From Angiostrongylus vasorum (taxonomy: Eukaryota; Nematoda; Chromadorea; Rhabditida; Metastrongylidae), in NCBI GenBank assembly GCA_018806985.1, contig JADANN010000466.1:496001-560000 (forward strand): a stretch of DNA of 64,000 bases. Reading direction: 5' to 3'. The translations under genes and the position numbers were made by a program. The notes beneath the pieces were generated by a model, which was not told the DNA's origin, did not search any database, and saw nothing but the letters and a program-made list of their open reading frames with translations. Positions 12,301 through 23,929 of this stretch are shown here, one piece after another (positions within the stretch are counted from its first letter, which is position 1; every line of letters begins with the position of its first letter).

Positions 12301-14146
12301 GACTTTTTCGCCGACAAAATAGCATGTCCGATTTCGGAAGGGAGAACTGGTCGTACAACATATCCATCCTCCTTTATTTCATATGACGGAAGGTGGACGT
12401 GGCTGTCGAAGAGATCTGAATAGTATTCGTGAATGATTTTCTCCATTGCTTTTTCTGGACGCTGCAACTGTTCCACCTGGGCGTCGTAGTGCAATCATCT
12501 TGGTCTTGTAATTGGCGAAGCTTCGGTGGGCTTTGCGAATGTTTTTCCCAGCCTCTGCAGCTTCGACCATTACTGCTGCTGTTGTCTCTCTATCTTCTTT
12601 TATCGCCTGTCTACATTGTTTTGCAAGTTGGGACGTTAGTTCGCGGTTGCCTGCAGCTCGTGCGATTCTACGCTGGCGTATCAGCTCGAGTGTTTCTGGA
12701 GACAGACGTCTCTTTGGTGACATTTCGAATTCTCAGCTTTCATAGCGCTGACGTGAAGATGTTGAATGAGCCTATCGTATTCTTCGTCGATGTTATAGAC
12801 AACGGCATTTTCCCAACAGCGAACTAATGAGTTGAATAAGTCCCAATTTATAATGGTTTTCGGACTTCGTTTTTTTGAATTCAGCGGCTTTTTTCTCCGT
12901 ACTATGAGAAATGGAATCTTGCACGAAGGAGGCGCTGGTCTGATCCGGTGTAGAATTTTTCGAACAACGGTGACATCAGTTAGGCAAAATCTTCAGTTTA
13001 CTATGATGTGGTCTATTTCGTTGTGGTGCTCTCCACTGGGAGACTCCCACGTCCATCGTTGAGGGTGGGGCTTCTAGAATTGCGAGTTACCATGGATGGT
13101 CTTGGTCGTCGTGATAAACTCAGACAGCCGCTCACCCTGTTCGTTCCATTCTAATCCGTGGGTCCCAATGTAACGTTCTTCAGGCCTTCTTAGTTCAGTC
13201 TTGGCATTAAAATCTCCAATGATGACCTTGAAGAGTGTGTGTGGTCTTTGTAGAATTTCTCCAAGTGTTGATCCACATCTTTTTAATCGTAAGCGTTCGA
13301 TTCGGATTGTTAGTTGTTCGAATGAATCAATGTTCATGGACAAACTCGTGTTGATGGGAACGCCGACGCCACCGACTCCTCTACTGTTGCATGTTCCGAG
13401 GAACAGTTCTCCGGTGTCATAGACGACGTTGAATTGGTGGCGTCGTCTCGTCTCGGCCAGGCCGATGACGTCGTACTTTATCCTTCTTGCTTGCATGAGC
13501 AAATCTTCTATCGAGGACTCGGATGCAAGTGTACGTGCATTGTAGGTGCAGATCGTCACCTTATTTCTTTGCAATCCGGCCAACTTCCATTGCCCCTGAG
13601 ATTTTAGCAGCCTCTCCATACTCGCCCCACCCAATGCTGCCGAATTGGAGGCTCTTTCGGGGTCAGAGGCCCGTTTCTTTTTAATGTGTTTAGCATTCCT
13701 GATACCCACGTATAGCTTGCTGGGCTCTGAACGTGGGGGCTGGGTATACTCATGGTTAGCGTGCCAGTCTCTCACAGTGGGCATGGAGCTTGTTTGTTGG
13801 AGGCGACTCCTAACCGCCTCGCATATACTTCCCTGTCACTTGATTGCAGGCTTTTGGCTGAATTGACTCGTAGAGTACAATTTCATAAACTAGAACGCAC
13901 CCACACACACATGCATGAATACGCCTCGCAAATACAGAAAGTATGTGCCAAATCGGCGCAGCAGAAAGAGGTAGTCCATCCCTTGGATCCATCTGCGTCT
14001 CATGGAAGCAAAAGTCGCTTTTAGTCCGCGATGAACCTCCTTTCTGCCACCTGGGGACGCGCCACGTAGTCTCGCGACAAACCGGCTCGAGACCCCCTCA
14101 TATGATGGAGATCCGTGGATTGTTGGAGATGTATACATTTTCCCCT

Positions 14147-14226
<80 letters not shown>

Positions 14227-15253
14227 TATGAATACATACATAAATCCGTAAAATGTGTAAATGTGTTAAAGTATTCTGAACGTATATGGCGAAACAGACG
14301 AACGAAGCATGACAACATTGTTACTGAAGGATCGATTATTTCTCATCGCGCACAACAGCTTCGTATGTTTCATAAGAAGAGGAGGATACATAGAAGTACT
14401 TCATCGATACATAGAACATGAGAACTCAGACGATTGACTGAGGAAATATTACGGATACTGAATTAAGTAGCGAAAAATGTAAGAAACATTTTTTCGGGAG
14501 TGGAGCAGGCGATATGCGACTCGAATCGTACATGGAGAAAGGTTAGGCGTTGCTCCACATTCTTTACAAAATTGGACCACTTTGTGCCTGTGTTGAGTGG
14601 AATTGTTTTTTAAGCACTCTCTAGTTACAGTGATTGTTTTAAGACATTTATTTTGACAACGTTGCTGTTAACACTAAGTAATTATTACTATTCACAGTTT
14701 TTACTATTATAAAGAGTCTGTGAATACTTTAGGGTGCAAGTAATAAGAAAAAAAAACAGGTAGAAGTAATTCATTGCCCAGCACTGGTAATGCATTTGTA
14801 TATAATTTGCGATTGAAACCTCTAGCCACAGCAACACCTTTCTAGCTTCACTTCTTGTTGTAATGTGGGACCAATTGGTCTGGTTTGAGAAGTTTTCTTT
14901 GTGTTATGGTTTGTTTATATGCTTCTGTTGTTCTACCGAAAGGGCTTCTTGAGAATCATCTTGTTCCATTTTTTTATCCAGGTGAATTTCTGTTCGTTTT
15001 CAGAATTTTAGGCTGCTGCTGTCGATTTTCAGAGTACAACGACAAGCCTAAGATGGGACCTTATCCGTTATCCCTATCCCGCTGTAGATTTCCAAAGTAC
15101 AACGACAAGCCTAAGACGTGACCAGCTCCGTTATCCTTACCCTGCTGTAGATTTCCACAGTACAACGACAATCCTAAGACGTGACCTGATTCATTATCCC
15201 TACCTCATTGTTTGTATGATGAAACATATTGTATTCGAGTATGTTATTTTTTC

Positions 15254-15293
<40 letters not shown>

Positions 15294-15307
15294 TACATGT
15301 ACACATG

Positions 15308-15371
<64 letters not shown>

Positions 15372-16640
15372 AATATATATGTATATATCCATCCAATTGA
15401 AACAATGTTTAGAAAATCATCCGTGAGCAAGATGAGGATTTGTTATTGGTAGGGAAATCCGTAAATACGCTGAAACATATGAGCTACAAAATTGGCGATG
15501 AGCTTGATCAACAAGCTGTGTAAGTTTGTGATGTGTTTTATCACTGCTTTACTTTTGCCAATTGTTTTTATGGATTGTCTGCAGTTTTTAGAATGCTGGA
15601 CGACTTGGGAATCGAAATGGACACCGTGGATTCGAAGTTGGATAGTGTAATGCATAAAATTGCTAAACTAACACATATGGATGATGGTAAGCTTTTTTTA
15701 AATCCTACAAATCGAAATTAATTTGGTTTTACTTCTTCACTTTTCTTCGATTGCTCCAATGAAGTTCGCGTCATCCGTCTTTTGAGGTTTTCTTTTTTAA
15801 ATAAAAACTATTGTTGCTTTGTACTGGTACGCTTGTAGTGAAGTAGTATAGATGTAACTCAATAAACATAAGCCCCTCTGACCCTGTTCCTAATCAAACA
15901 GGTCACTTATCTTTTCGGAGTCGGGAAATCGTTAATACATTTGGGAATCTGGGAACGACTTTTTGCAATCTACAAAGGCTGCTGTGTTGTAGACCTGAGA
16001 TTGCTCAAACACCACTGTCCCAGGATTCCAGGGAGAACTGACTTGATCAGCATTCAACAACGTTCATAAAGAATGATAAGTGTCTTCAAGTAGCAGCAGA
16101 ACGCACATGGAAATCCGAAGACCTTCGCGGACGATGGATGCAAGGAATCGAGTCAAATGAGGGAAGTGTTGGGATCCGCACATGGCGTTGAGTAGTGTGA
16201 AAGAAATTGTTTTGTACTTCGCGTCTTTAAACAATTTGAATGTCGAACATTTGTTCAAAAACCACCGTGAAGGACAAAGAATGATCAAAGGTTCAGCGGT
16301 CGATCTATTTAAGTTGTATTCAACTTCAATGATAATTAGAGAGGTGGATGAGTGCATATTTCGGATATACAATGGCTTGAGGTAGACTACTGACGTATGA
16401 ACTAAGGTTCTCATCCTCCAAGACAAATCTGAAACCAATTTGCCACTTCCGTAGGGCTGCGATTACGCTCTTGCCACTACACTGCGTTATATGCGCGCTT
16501 AAAAAGGCACAATTGGTTTGTAATGATATAGTTTCTGATGTTTCTTCTTAATAATATTTTCAGACAAACGACAGTGCAAAGTCATAATGATTCTTAGCGT
16601 GGTGATATTTTTCCTAATAGTCATTTTAATTGTGCTATAA
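9396..16640 (+). CDS. syx-6: Syntaxin-6/10-type t-SNARE (C-terminal half; N-terminal domain not found)
   Basis: Family role: Qc-SNARE in vesicle fusion at the trans-Golgi network and endosomes. Exons: 9390-9491 (counted from the ATG at 9396), 15413-15519, 15592-15686, 16564-16640. Phases match at all joins, giving 124 codons plus stop. Exons 2-3 give the SNARE helix ([50 protein letters not shown]). Exon 4 gives KRQCKV followed by a roughly 17-residue membrane anchor ([17 protein letters not shown]) and TAA. Family members of about 250 residues have an N-terminal Habc bundle that I could not find, so either upstream exons are missed or this locus starts at the acceptor-proximal ATG. Intron 1 is 5.9 kb and contains element D, a SINE-C, an antisense RTE element, tandem repeats and AT arrays. 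Confidence 0.82.
9703..10091 (+). repeat. Element D copy 1
   Basis: Member of a dispersed family of about 390 bp. The start is CCTCCCAACGGTTTACCGCC; the middle contains gagtaaaccaataccaagat and gacgacacctggggcagac; the end is gtcatccaagtatccaggta. It lies in syntaxin intron 1. No open frame is shared between copies, so it is non-autonomous. Confidence 0.75.
10092..11030. other. Syntaxin intron sequence with one SINE-C tail fragment
   Basis: The segment 10860-10930 (gatcttcgtaagaaatggat, cgagtcgaatggta) matches the 3' part of SINE-C copies. The rest shows no gene or recognised repeat. Confidence 0.4.
11031..11212 (+). repeat. SINE-C copy with a well-kept tRNA-like head
   Basis: The head ATAATGCAGTGGTTAGTGAT is A-box-like and TAGTTCGATCCCCGCCCC is B-box-like. 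The opening GGGGCAGG and the closing CCCGCCCC could pair as an acceptor-like stem. The body (ccttagctcggctattccaa, gactcgtccagcattct, cataaagaaaacg) is shared with copies at 15900, 24428, 33080 and 40780. Its 3' end abuts the truncated RTE element directly. Confidence 0.65.
11213..13870 (-). mobile_element. RTE-type non-LTR retrotransposon, inactive, antisense in syntaxin intron 1
   Basis: On the minus strand 5' to 3': an endonuclease/exonuclease/phosphatase domain (13074-13784; [39 protein letters not shown]), then reverse transcriptase pieces at 11845-12165 ([32 protein letters not shown]) and 11240-11697 with the catalytic FADDIVLI box and a thumb-like [16 protein letters not shown] segment. 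The two RT pieces and the linker (12267-12723) are in different frames with stops, so the copy is dead. The 3' end is missing compared with the copy at 44090. Gene order EN-RT without a gag-like ORF is typical of RTE. Confidence 0.88.
14150..14220. repeat. (AT)n microsatellite
   Basis: About 70 bp of almost pure AT. The flanks TTTTCCCCTATCA on the left and ATATATGAATACAT on the right resemble those of the array at 15259. Confidence 0.95.
15013..15205 (+). repeat. 63-bp tandem repeat, three units
   Basis: The words gtacaacgacaagcctaag start at 15034 and 15097, and a one-base variant starts at 15160, an exact 63-nt period. The units also share ccgttatccctatcccgctg. It lies in syntaxin intron 1. 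Confidence 0.9.
15259..15367. repeat. Two (AT)n arrays
   Basis: AT runs at 15259-15290 and about 15310-15367, separated by GAATACATGTACACATGTAA. They sit about 50 bp before syntaxin exon 2 (15413). Confidence 0.95.
15900..16190 (+). repeat. Degenerate SINE-C copy
   Basis: The 3' half matches the family: ttccagggagaactgacttg, cagcattcaacaacgttcat, aagaccttcgcggacgatgg, gaatcgagtcaaatg. The head is no longer recognisable. It lies in the last syntaxin intron. Confidence 0.5.
16320..16503 (-). repeat. Degenerate SINE-A copy
   Basis: Shares ggatgagtgcatatttcgga, ccaagacaaatctg, accaatttgcc and a terminal ctgcgttatatgcgcgc (tRNA-like head on the minus strand). It lies in the last syntaxin intron. 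Confidence 0.55.
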
Positions 16641-17117
16641 CTATAGCTGAAGAATTAAATTTCCTCATGATTACTCTTTTTAAGTTACTTCGTATTTTAA
16701 ACTTTTCAAGTTTTTGTGCCAAACTACGGATTAAACTTATTACCTGCTTTTGAATGGCTGTAACTTTCTCTTTCATATGAATGTTCTCTTCTCAGGCTTT
16801 TTTTCGTCCGGTCAGTTTTCTCGCCACACAGCAATGTAAAAGATTTGTGTTCTTAGCTAGTACACTTTATCTACTCATGGATTTTCGCTGTTAAACATTG
16901 TTCTGTTGTGGAACGAGTAAATTGTATTAGAGAATGTGAAATAGAAGATGTAATGGAGTAGAGGCATACTTCATCTCTTTGAAATTGCTAAAGACGAGAG
17001 AAGTGGGAGTCACATATAAAATATGAACTAAAAATTTTAATGCAATGGTTGGTCCTTTCTAAATACCTGGCCATAATCGTAACAAGTTTATAAACTTGCA
17101 TTTGAGAGGATTATTTG
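16641..17117. other. 3' flank of syntaxin, no feature beyond a possible poly(A) signal variant
   Basis: ATTAAA at 16654-16659 is 14 bp after the stop codon and may be a variant polyadenylation signal. Otherwise the stretch is AT-rich without recognised features. Confidence 0.35.
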
Positions 17118-17514
17118 GACACTTAGATGGTCCGTCTTCACTGGTTATGCGGGCCGCAGCACAGATTCCACTTTTTTTCGGAGTTTTTCTGATTTAGCTA
17201 ATGTGGTTTATGTGGTTGCCTGCAGTCCCGAGGTCAGCCTAACCCAAAGTCTGCCTCAAGTCGTCACCACCACAAGCAGTCATCGCCCTTGTGCATCAGA
17301 AGGGAGATCTGACACCATGCGACTAGTTTGTTAGCGGGACGGTGGTAGATCCTGGTATTGGTTTACGCTTAGCTCGGCTTCCTAATGGGAACACCGGGAC
17401 TCCTTCTCAGCTTGGGAGACCCTGCTGCAGAAATGAGCCTCCCGCTGTACATCGGAGCCCGACACCCAGGGCCACCTCCCCGCCACGATGAGGCGGTAAA
17501 CAGTTTGAAGGATT
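17118..17514 (-). repeat. Element D copy 2
   Basis: Minus-strand copy. It ends with gatgaggcggtaaacagttt (element start) at 17514 and has caccaccacaagcagtcatc and ggtattggtttacgcttagc internally. The right-hand terminal short repeat is decayed. Confidence 0.75.
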
Positions 17515-18676
17515 TAAGAGGTTTGTTGCTGTCTATTATTTTTACATCAAATTATCACATTAGCATTTATGATTACTGTAGACAATGTAATGTTTTGTCT
17601 CGTACTTGGAACCGAAGCTGCAGGAACCCTGCATGTTTGCGCATCAGTTGTCAAAGTTGTGCATTGTTGGTTTATCAATTTTCTGTGCATTAGTCCTGGA
17701 ATTGCGAAGTAAATGCGCCGATGTGCTTCCTGGTGGTTATTACAGAATTGCAGTACTTGCGGATCGATTGGTGGTTTAACATCCTGAGAGTGGGGTTCGT
17801 TCAGAATTTCGATATCTGGGTTGGCTTGATTTTAGCCTGGCTTTAAGACTAGATGTCCAATTTGTGGTCTTGGGATGGTCCTGAAGGGGAATTATTCCAT
17901 GGTGTTCGTCTCACTGGACGCCCAAGAATTGCACGGTCACGGTGAGGTGGTAAACCATTGGAGCAGAGGAAGGTCTTTAGTATACAACACGTTTATGACG
18001 GCGTGAACTTATGTCAATTCATGTTTTCTTGGAGGATTTCACATCTAAACAAGAATGACTCGGCATATACTGGATTTTATTAATTGGTGTAAGAACATCG
18101 GAAATCGAGCATCTTCATCGGAACAATATGTAAGATTTCTTATTCTACAAATGTGAAGTTCTGATTACCTGGAACTCAAGGAGCATATATTCTTCCTTCT
18201 TTGTGAATACTGGTAATACGGATTCGAAAGCAATAGAATGCGCCGGACATCGTCCAGCAGGACGCAGCGGTTTTTGCGGTATATCGACGAGTTTTATCTC
18301 TGTCAAATCCGAGATAAAATTTCTAGAACTCTAGTTTTCATCAAATTTTTTTCCTTCTGTTAGTCGCAGACGTAACTTCGTTTTCATTTCTCCGGTGCAG
18401 AAATGATGGCCGTTTCGACTTCCAACATACCCTCAGCACGTAGCGAATTTTATTGACCAAAATAAAAACCGTTTGAAACCACAGATTTTTATCGAGGGGG
18501 TGCAGACTTTCTTATTCTCTCACAACAAAATTCTTATTCAATGAAACTGAGATATTACATATTCATGGCTTCTTTTTTTCTTGTCGGCGATCATGTTTCG
18601 AACAACGAAGCGAGGTTCCGTCTACTAGAAAGCGGTGATGTTTGGGAGTATATTCTTGTTGTTATGTTTACGTTAA
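17515..18676. other. Unannotated spacer
   Basis: No gene found. At 17925-17970 a short piece (cacggtcacggtgaggtggtaaacc) resembles the element D end. At 18292-18319 a 9-bp-arm hairpin (TTTTATCTC, 10-nt loop, GAGATAAAA) occurs. Confidence 0.4.
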
Positions 18677-18957
18677 AAGGGTGAAAGGATAGAGCTCTCG
18701 GTATTAATTAAGCCCTGAGAGATGCTCTATGCTTTCAACTTCATTAAGCGTCGTTAGAGGTGAATGAATGCATATCTGGCTTATACATTTACTCGCGGTG
18801 ACCCACCAATGTATCGAGTCAGTGTGCTATAATACCAGACAGTTTTGCTACAAATTTGCCGACCCTGGAGGGAGGAAAGGCTTAGTGAGCCTGGAGCGCA
18901 GGATCGAACCTATGTACATCGCAGGGCACCTCTAACCACTGCGCTATATGCGTCCCT
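18677..18957 (-). repeat. SINE-A copy
   Basis: Near-complete. Tail aaggatagagctctcggt at the left; minus-strand head TAGCGCAGTGGTTAGAGGTG with B box GGTTCGATCC near 18900. Confidence 0.8.
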
Positions 18958-19814
18958 TTCCTTGAGTTAAGGTTTTAAAGATATAATTCGTCTTCAATTT
19001 TTGTTTGGAATATTACCTAACAGAGGAATAACAATAACAAAAGGATTCGGCAAAGCATAGCTAGAAGTAAATCTATATAATGAATCGTTGCTGAAGAAAC
19101 CTGTTTGCTAGGCGCAAAACATTGCAAAGATGCAAAACATTTCGATTCCCCCATGCAACGGGCACCATGGCGAGGACTCCCACCCGTAAATTGTCGACTC
19201 GGATCAATCCGGATCTGAAGGCGAAGAGGTCGAAATGTCAGTCGAATGAATCTTCTTTACCAACCTTTTGTTAGCTTAATAAGCCAAAAAGTGTTGGTTA
19301 TTGATGCTGAGGTTAGATAACGATCAGTTTGAAAAAATATTGTTTCGATCCACTAGAATTGAGATTGTACCAGGATGGTTACCTCGAAATTCCTTTAAAA
19401 AAAACCTTCCGCAACCAATCATATCATGTGGCAATTCCGTAGGAATCACTATGATCCGTAAACGTGGGGAATCTAAGAAGCTCTTCGTATTTTATACCGT
19501 CTGGACCACTATCTGCAAATGTTCCGCGATTCGCTCAAAGTCACGGCTTTTATCAGCAGTTATAAGTAGGAGTTTTGTGACACGCACAGCACACAGTGTT
19601 CTTGTAAGATGAGAACAAACCCCTGCGCCTTTACGTTATCAGTCAACAAAGCGGTGAAAATGAGAACGGTAGATATTTTTTTCTGATAACGTTGCAGTGA
19701 ATTCAAGCAATTCAGCAAAATCGGTACCTATTTTTGTATATTCGTCCGAAAATAACTAGTGTGTGGTACTCAATGACAATATGCCCTTAGCGTTCCGTTC
19801 ATATTCGTAATTCT
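18958..19814. other. Unannotated spacer
   Basis: Contains an open frame at 19301-19612 (+) with no recognisable family and no splice context. I regard it as probably chance. Confidence 0.35.
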
Positions 19815-20560
19815 ATGAACGCATCATTTTCTTGTTCAGCAATCGCGAGGTTGTTAAACAGCATACATTTACTTCCATAGAAAAACACAATACAATGGAA
19901 CAGTAGCTGACGTTTCGGCAGTATCGTCTTCTTCAGAGCCTGGAGGGGTGTGCTGACATGCAATTTACTGGGCAAACGCTTCAGTGACACTTACAAAAGG
20001 ACGAAGGACTCTATGGTGGTTGCATGGTCAACGGCTTCTCGGGAAAAACACCGCTTTTTTGCGTGCCTTCCAGTGAGGAAGATTGGAACAGCTGATTATG
20101 GTCGCATAAGGTTGATGATTGCACCATCCCACATCAGAAATTGATGCGAACATACGGGGTCAGGTCGCGTGTGACCTCTGGACATTTATCCCTGCTATTC
20201 ATTGTAGGGTTTTTGGCATTTATCCAAAATTTATCTTTTTGCAGTCATCAACCTTATGCGACCATGGTCAGCTGTTCTGGTCTTCCTCGTTGGAGGGCAC
20301 GTAGAAAAGCGGTGAGTTTTTTTCGAGAAGCTGTTGACCATGTAATTACCATAGAGTTTTTCGTCTTTTTGTAAGTGTCATTGAAGCGTTTGGCCTAGTA
20401 AATTGCATGTCAGTATACCCTTCCAGGCTCTGAAGAAGGCGATACTGCCGAAACGTCAGCTACTGTTGTATTGTATTGTGTTTTTTCCATGGAAGTAAAT
20501 GTATGCTGTTTAACAACCTCGCGATTGCTGAACAAGAAAACGACGCATTCATATTCCAAT
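19815..20560. repeat. Large foldback element (about 300-bp inverted arms)
   Basis: The left arm (about 19818-20120) and right arm (about 20243-20555) are near-identical reverse complements. For example cttgttcagcaatcgcgagg and gctgacgtttcggcagtatc on the left reappear inverted on the right, down to gtcgcataaggttgatga against tcatcaaccttatgcgac at the inner ends. The loop is about 120 bp. No transposase is visible. The outer about 175 bp of the right arm recurs at 56203-56378. Confidence 0.88.
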
Positions 20561-21854
20561 GCCGAGGTTAATAGAAAGTCGATCCTGGGATCTATGAACG
20601 CAATTCCACATGCCTCAATATCTTGGACTGCATTAAGTCATTTGGCCCTCCTTTTTTCCTAGCTATTTTTGCTTGTTTCCTTATGCTGTCATCAGCAGTT
20701 TCCATCCGCCTACTTGCAGCCATTTGTTCACCCACCTGACGTTTCTTTGTTATCATGGCATCAACGTTCTTAAATTACCAGATCACATCCGAGAATGAAC
20801 CTCCCGTCGTTGTAGAAGTCGTGTGAAATGTTCTTATTGGTAATTTTAGGCGCTGATGTTTCGGATGTCGTGCGTTCGTAAGTTGAGCACCAACAAGAAG
20901 ATAGAACGGGTCGACACATTGATTACAGTTTCTGAAAATCGCCAACATGCAACAGGTTGATGTGTTTGTACGTATATATGTATGTGCACAAATATGTAAC
21001 ACTGTTTCCATTTTCATTTTATATGATCCGAAACTAAACATTGAGCATCACCGAGCACTTCTTGCATCCGATTCGTTCCTTTGCATCCGTCATCCACGAA
21101 GATTTTTACTCACCTTTATGAGCATCCCTGCATAATAGTTGCGTCGATTCTTGCTGGAATCTTAAGACTACCGTGCTGGTTCGTTCATTCAGCACAAGCA
21201 GTTTCTGGCTTTGCAGATCGGATGACGCTCTTCGCAGACAAATTTGGTACCAATTTTCCGACCCCGGAGAGATACGAGAATGTTTGCTTGCTTATTCGAT
21301 ATCGTATTTCGTAGTCTAGCAAAGACATTTTCAATAACCAACTAGCAAAAACCAGCATTTGATACGAAACGTGATTATCATTCCTTAGACAAGTTTAGCA
21401 CAGCTGATAAACAGTTCTATGCAATCGATATTTGAAGAGTTTTGTGATTAAGAAGAAGCACTATGGATTGACAGATTTTTTTTCCAAGTTTGAATTAACA
21501 GAAACCAGTTAATTCTCGGTGCTAAGTTAGTACAAAATATGTCAAAACAGTAATGAAGTAGGCGAAATATCAAAAGCAAGATTCGCCCCCTTCACGCACT
21601 CCTGACCAGTGGGCAGACTGTTGAGAAGAAATTTTTTCTTCAAATAGGAACAAACGTTTGTAAATAGGAATGTAGGCTTTATAAAGTTGGAATGCATGAG
21701 CTTTTTTTCTTTAGATGTCAGCCAAACTACACGATATTTGGGCAGTTCCTCAAGCCACAGTCACAGAAGCACGCTTGCTCTTAACATTAGGTGAGCTGAA
21801 ATGACCCTTCAACAAGTGTGCGTTTTGGATAGATGTTAAGATAATTAAAGTCCA
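20561..21854. other. Spacer with a SINE-A scrap
   Basis: Around 21195-21280 the words gatgacgctcttcgcagaca and ggtaccaattttccgacccc match the SINE-A body. No gene is recognised. Confidence 0.4.
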
Positions 21855-22060
21855 AAGAGTTTGGTGTTCGTCAACCACTGAGGAATGCGCCATGAACTGT
21901 ACTCAATTTGTAGCATTGTCTAAGCGGCTGAATGCACATCTGGCCTCTATAAGAACTTCCCGAGGCTTATCGATCTATCCAGTTAGTGCTCCTATTTTCT
22001 CAGACAGGTGCGGTACCGATTCCTTGACACTGGAGGGTTGAAAACTTGGCTGCGCGGAAT
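21855..22060 (-). repeat. Degenerate SINE-A copy
   Basis: Shares aatgcacatctggcc, cttatcgatctatccagt and gacaggtgcggtaccgattc; the tRNA-like head is lost. Confidence 0.5.
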
Positions 22061-22321
22061 GTCAGGATATTGGGTCACACGTGCACTGGGCAGTACTACG
22101 AACCAGTGTCCTACACACATCCAAACCTGCGAAGAATCCTGACCAAATTTGGACGCCTCTTTGTTTGATATAATCCATGTGAATAGGTACTCTCACACCC
22201 TTTTACAGAAATGTTGAGCGGATACCAAATTAAAAAATTCTTAGCTATCTGCATAAACATAAAGTTATCAAAATATACGGCGTTGAACATCATCCCAACA
22301 TTCTATTGTGACAGCTTTTCT

Positions 22322-22706
22322 CTTCCAACGGTTCACCGCCTCATCGTGGGTGGCAGGTGTTCCTGGGTGTCGGGTATCGATGTACAGCGGGGGGATTCAT
22401 CCCTTGGCAGGGTCTCCCAAGCTGAGAAGGAGTCCGGCGTTTCTACCAGGTAGCCTAGCTAAGAGTAAACCAATACCAGGATCCACCACCGTCCTGGTAT
22501 CAAAGTCGCATGGTGGTAAATCCCCCTCTGATCCACAAGGGCTGCGACGGCCTGTCGTGGTGACGACCTGGGGCAGGCTTTGGCCAAGCATTCCAGGGAA
22601 CCAAAATGGCTTAACCAGCAAATCTCTGAAAGATGGTGATTATGCTGGGTCCCGCACAAGTAGTGAGGACGAGCCGTTCAAGTATCAAGTATCAAGTATT
22701 TATTTC
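22322..22706 (+). repeat. Element D copy 3 with heptamer tail
   Basis: Complete copy from tccaacggttcaccgcctca to the tail caagtatcaagtatcaagta. The tail is a tandem 7-mer (AAGTATC-like), the kind of short-repeat 3' end left by LINE-type retrotransposition. Confidence 0.82.
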
Positions 22707-22949
22707 TACTGTTTTTTCCGCGGAACTGTCATACTCGACAGTGAAGGAGGGCGAGGTCGGGTGTGCCCCTCCGTAGATGGCCAGGTTCTCTTGGCTCTTA
22801 CTGGGCGTGCCATTACCAGCAAAATCGAACTATGAGGTAGAAACCATCGCGTACAGGATGCTGTTCATTAGTTACTTACTTAATTCGATACTTAGGTGGT
22901 TCGACGGTTTTTCTACTGCATCATAAACTGCGGCTACGAACGGTGTTTT

Positions 22950-23150
22950 CTCGTATAGGCTAATCCGATGACATCTTACCTACATTTCCTAGCTTGGTAC
23001 ACCAGGTCTTCGGTGGAAGATTCAGGTGCAAGTGAGTGTATACTGTACATACAGATCGTCATAGTGGTTACAGCTTTAAGCAGCCTACAGTCCAGTCACC
23101 CCTTAATTTTAGCGGTCTCTTTGTACTGTTCATGCACTATGCCATGCTGC
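22950..23150 (-). mobile_element. Old RTE endonuclease fragment
   Basis: Matches the antisense of the RTE endonuclease start. The words taatccgatgacatcttacc, ggtgcaagtgagtgtatact and cagatcgtcatagtggtt align with 13460-13560 of the larger copy. Confidence 0.55.
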
Positions 23151-23519
23151 CGTATCGGGCGCCGTTCCGCCGTAAAAATGGTAAGGCCCATTTACCTCAC
23201 AGTGTTTGTCGACATGATATCTACTACATATGTTCAGCGGTAGCCTGCTGGTTATCTCAGAGAGGTCGCGGATCTTATTTATTAGAGGTCAATACCAATC
23301 ACCTTGAGCACTCATGAATTGACATGTACACGTGGACCTAGTGTATGTGTTGCATCGACAGTAAACATTCCATCGTCTAGATCGACCTATTTTCAGGAAA
23401 GCATCTAAATCATCTAGGAGCATCCCACGTAGCCCCTCGACCAACCTCACTCAGGAAGATTCGTGGTTTCCTCATTACCTTATTTCTTTCTATATTTCTT
23501 CTTGTTGTTTAGTTAACAT

Positions 23520-23835
23520 ACTGGCGCGTGTGGCGCAGTGTCGGAGGCGCCCTGCAACAGACGCATGGAATCGATCCTTGCGCCCATGGCCCACCACGGC
23601 TTTCATCACTCCAGGGTCTGCAAATTGGTGCAGACTTGTCTGGGAGGATAGCAGCACTGGCTCGATACATCGGTAGCTCGTAATTCGGATCGGATCGTAT
23701 AGATCCTAGCACCGCGAATCATTGTAAAGTTCAAATATGCATTCATTCACCTCCAAACGATTCTTAATGAATTCGAATGCATGACGCATCCCTCAGGGAT
23801 TGATAAACGCCGAGAGCTTTATCCTTTTTATCCTT
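23520..23835 (+). repeat. SINE-A copy with an internal insertion
   Basis: Head GTGTGGCGCAGTGTCGGAGG, body gcactggctcgatacatcgg, then about 40 extra bases (23674-23715, including gatcggatcgtatagatcct) not seen in other copies, then accgcgaatcattgtaaag and a tail of ttatcctttttatccttttc. Confidence 0.75.
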
Positions 23836-23929
23836 TTCTTCTTACTTCTGTGATATCTGGTACAATAAAAGGGCTCTTTAAACAGCAAGCGTGCTGTAGT
23901 CACTTACGTTAATATAATTCTTTCTACTT

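Noticed and set aside
14150..15400. Long IYIYIY open frames over the AT arrays
   Set aside because: Artefacts of (AT)n microsatellites read in any frame.
19301..19612. 103-residue plus-strand open frame
   Set aside because: No domain, signal or splice context was recognised; the length is within chance for this region.
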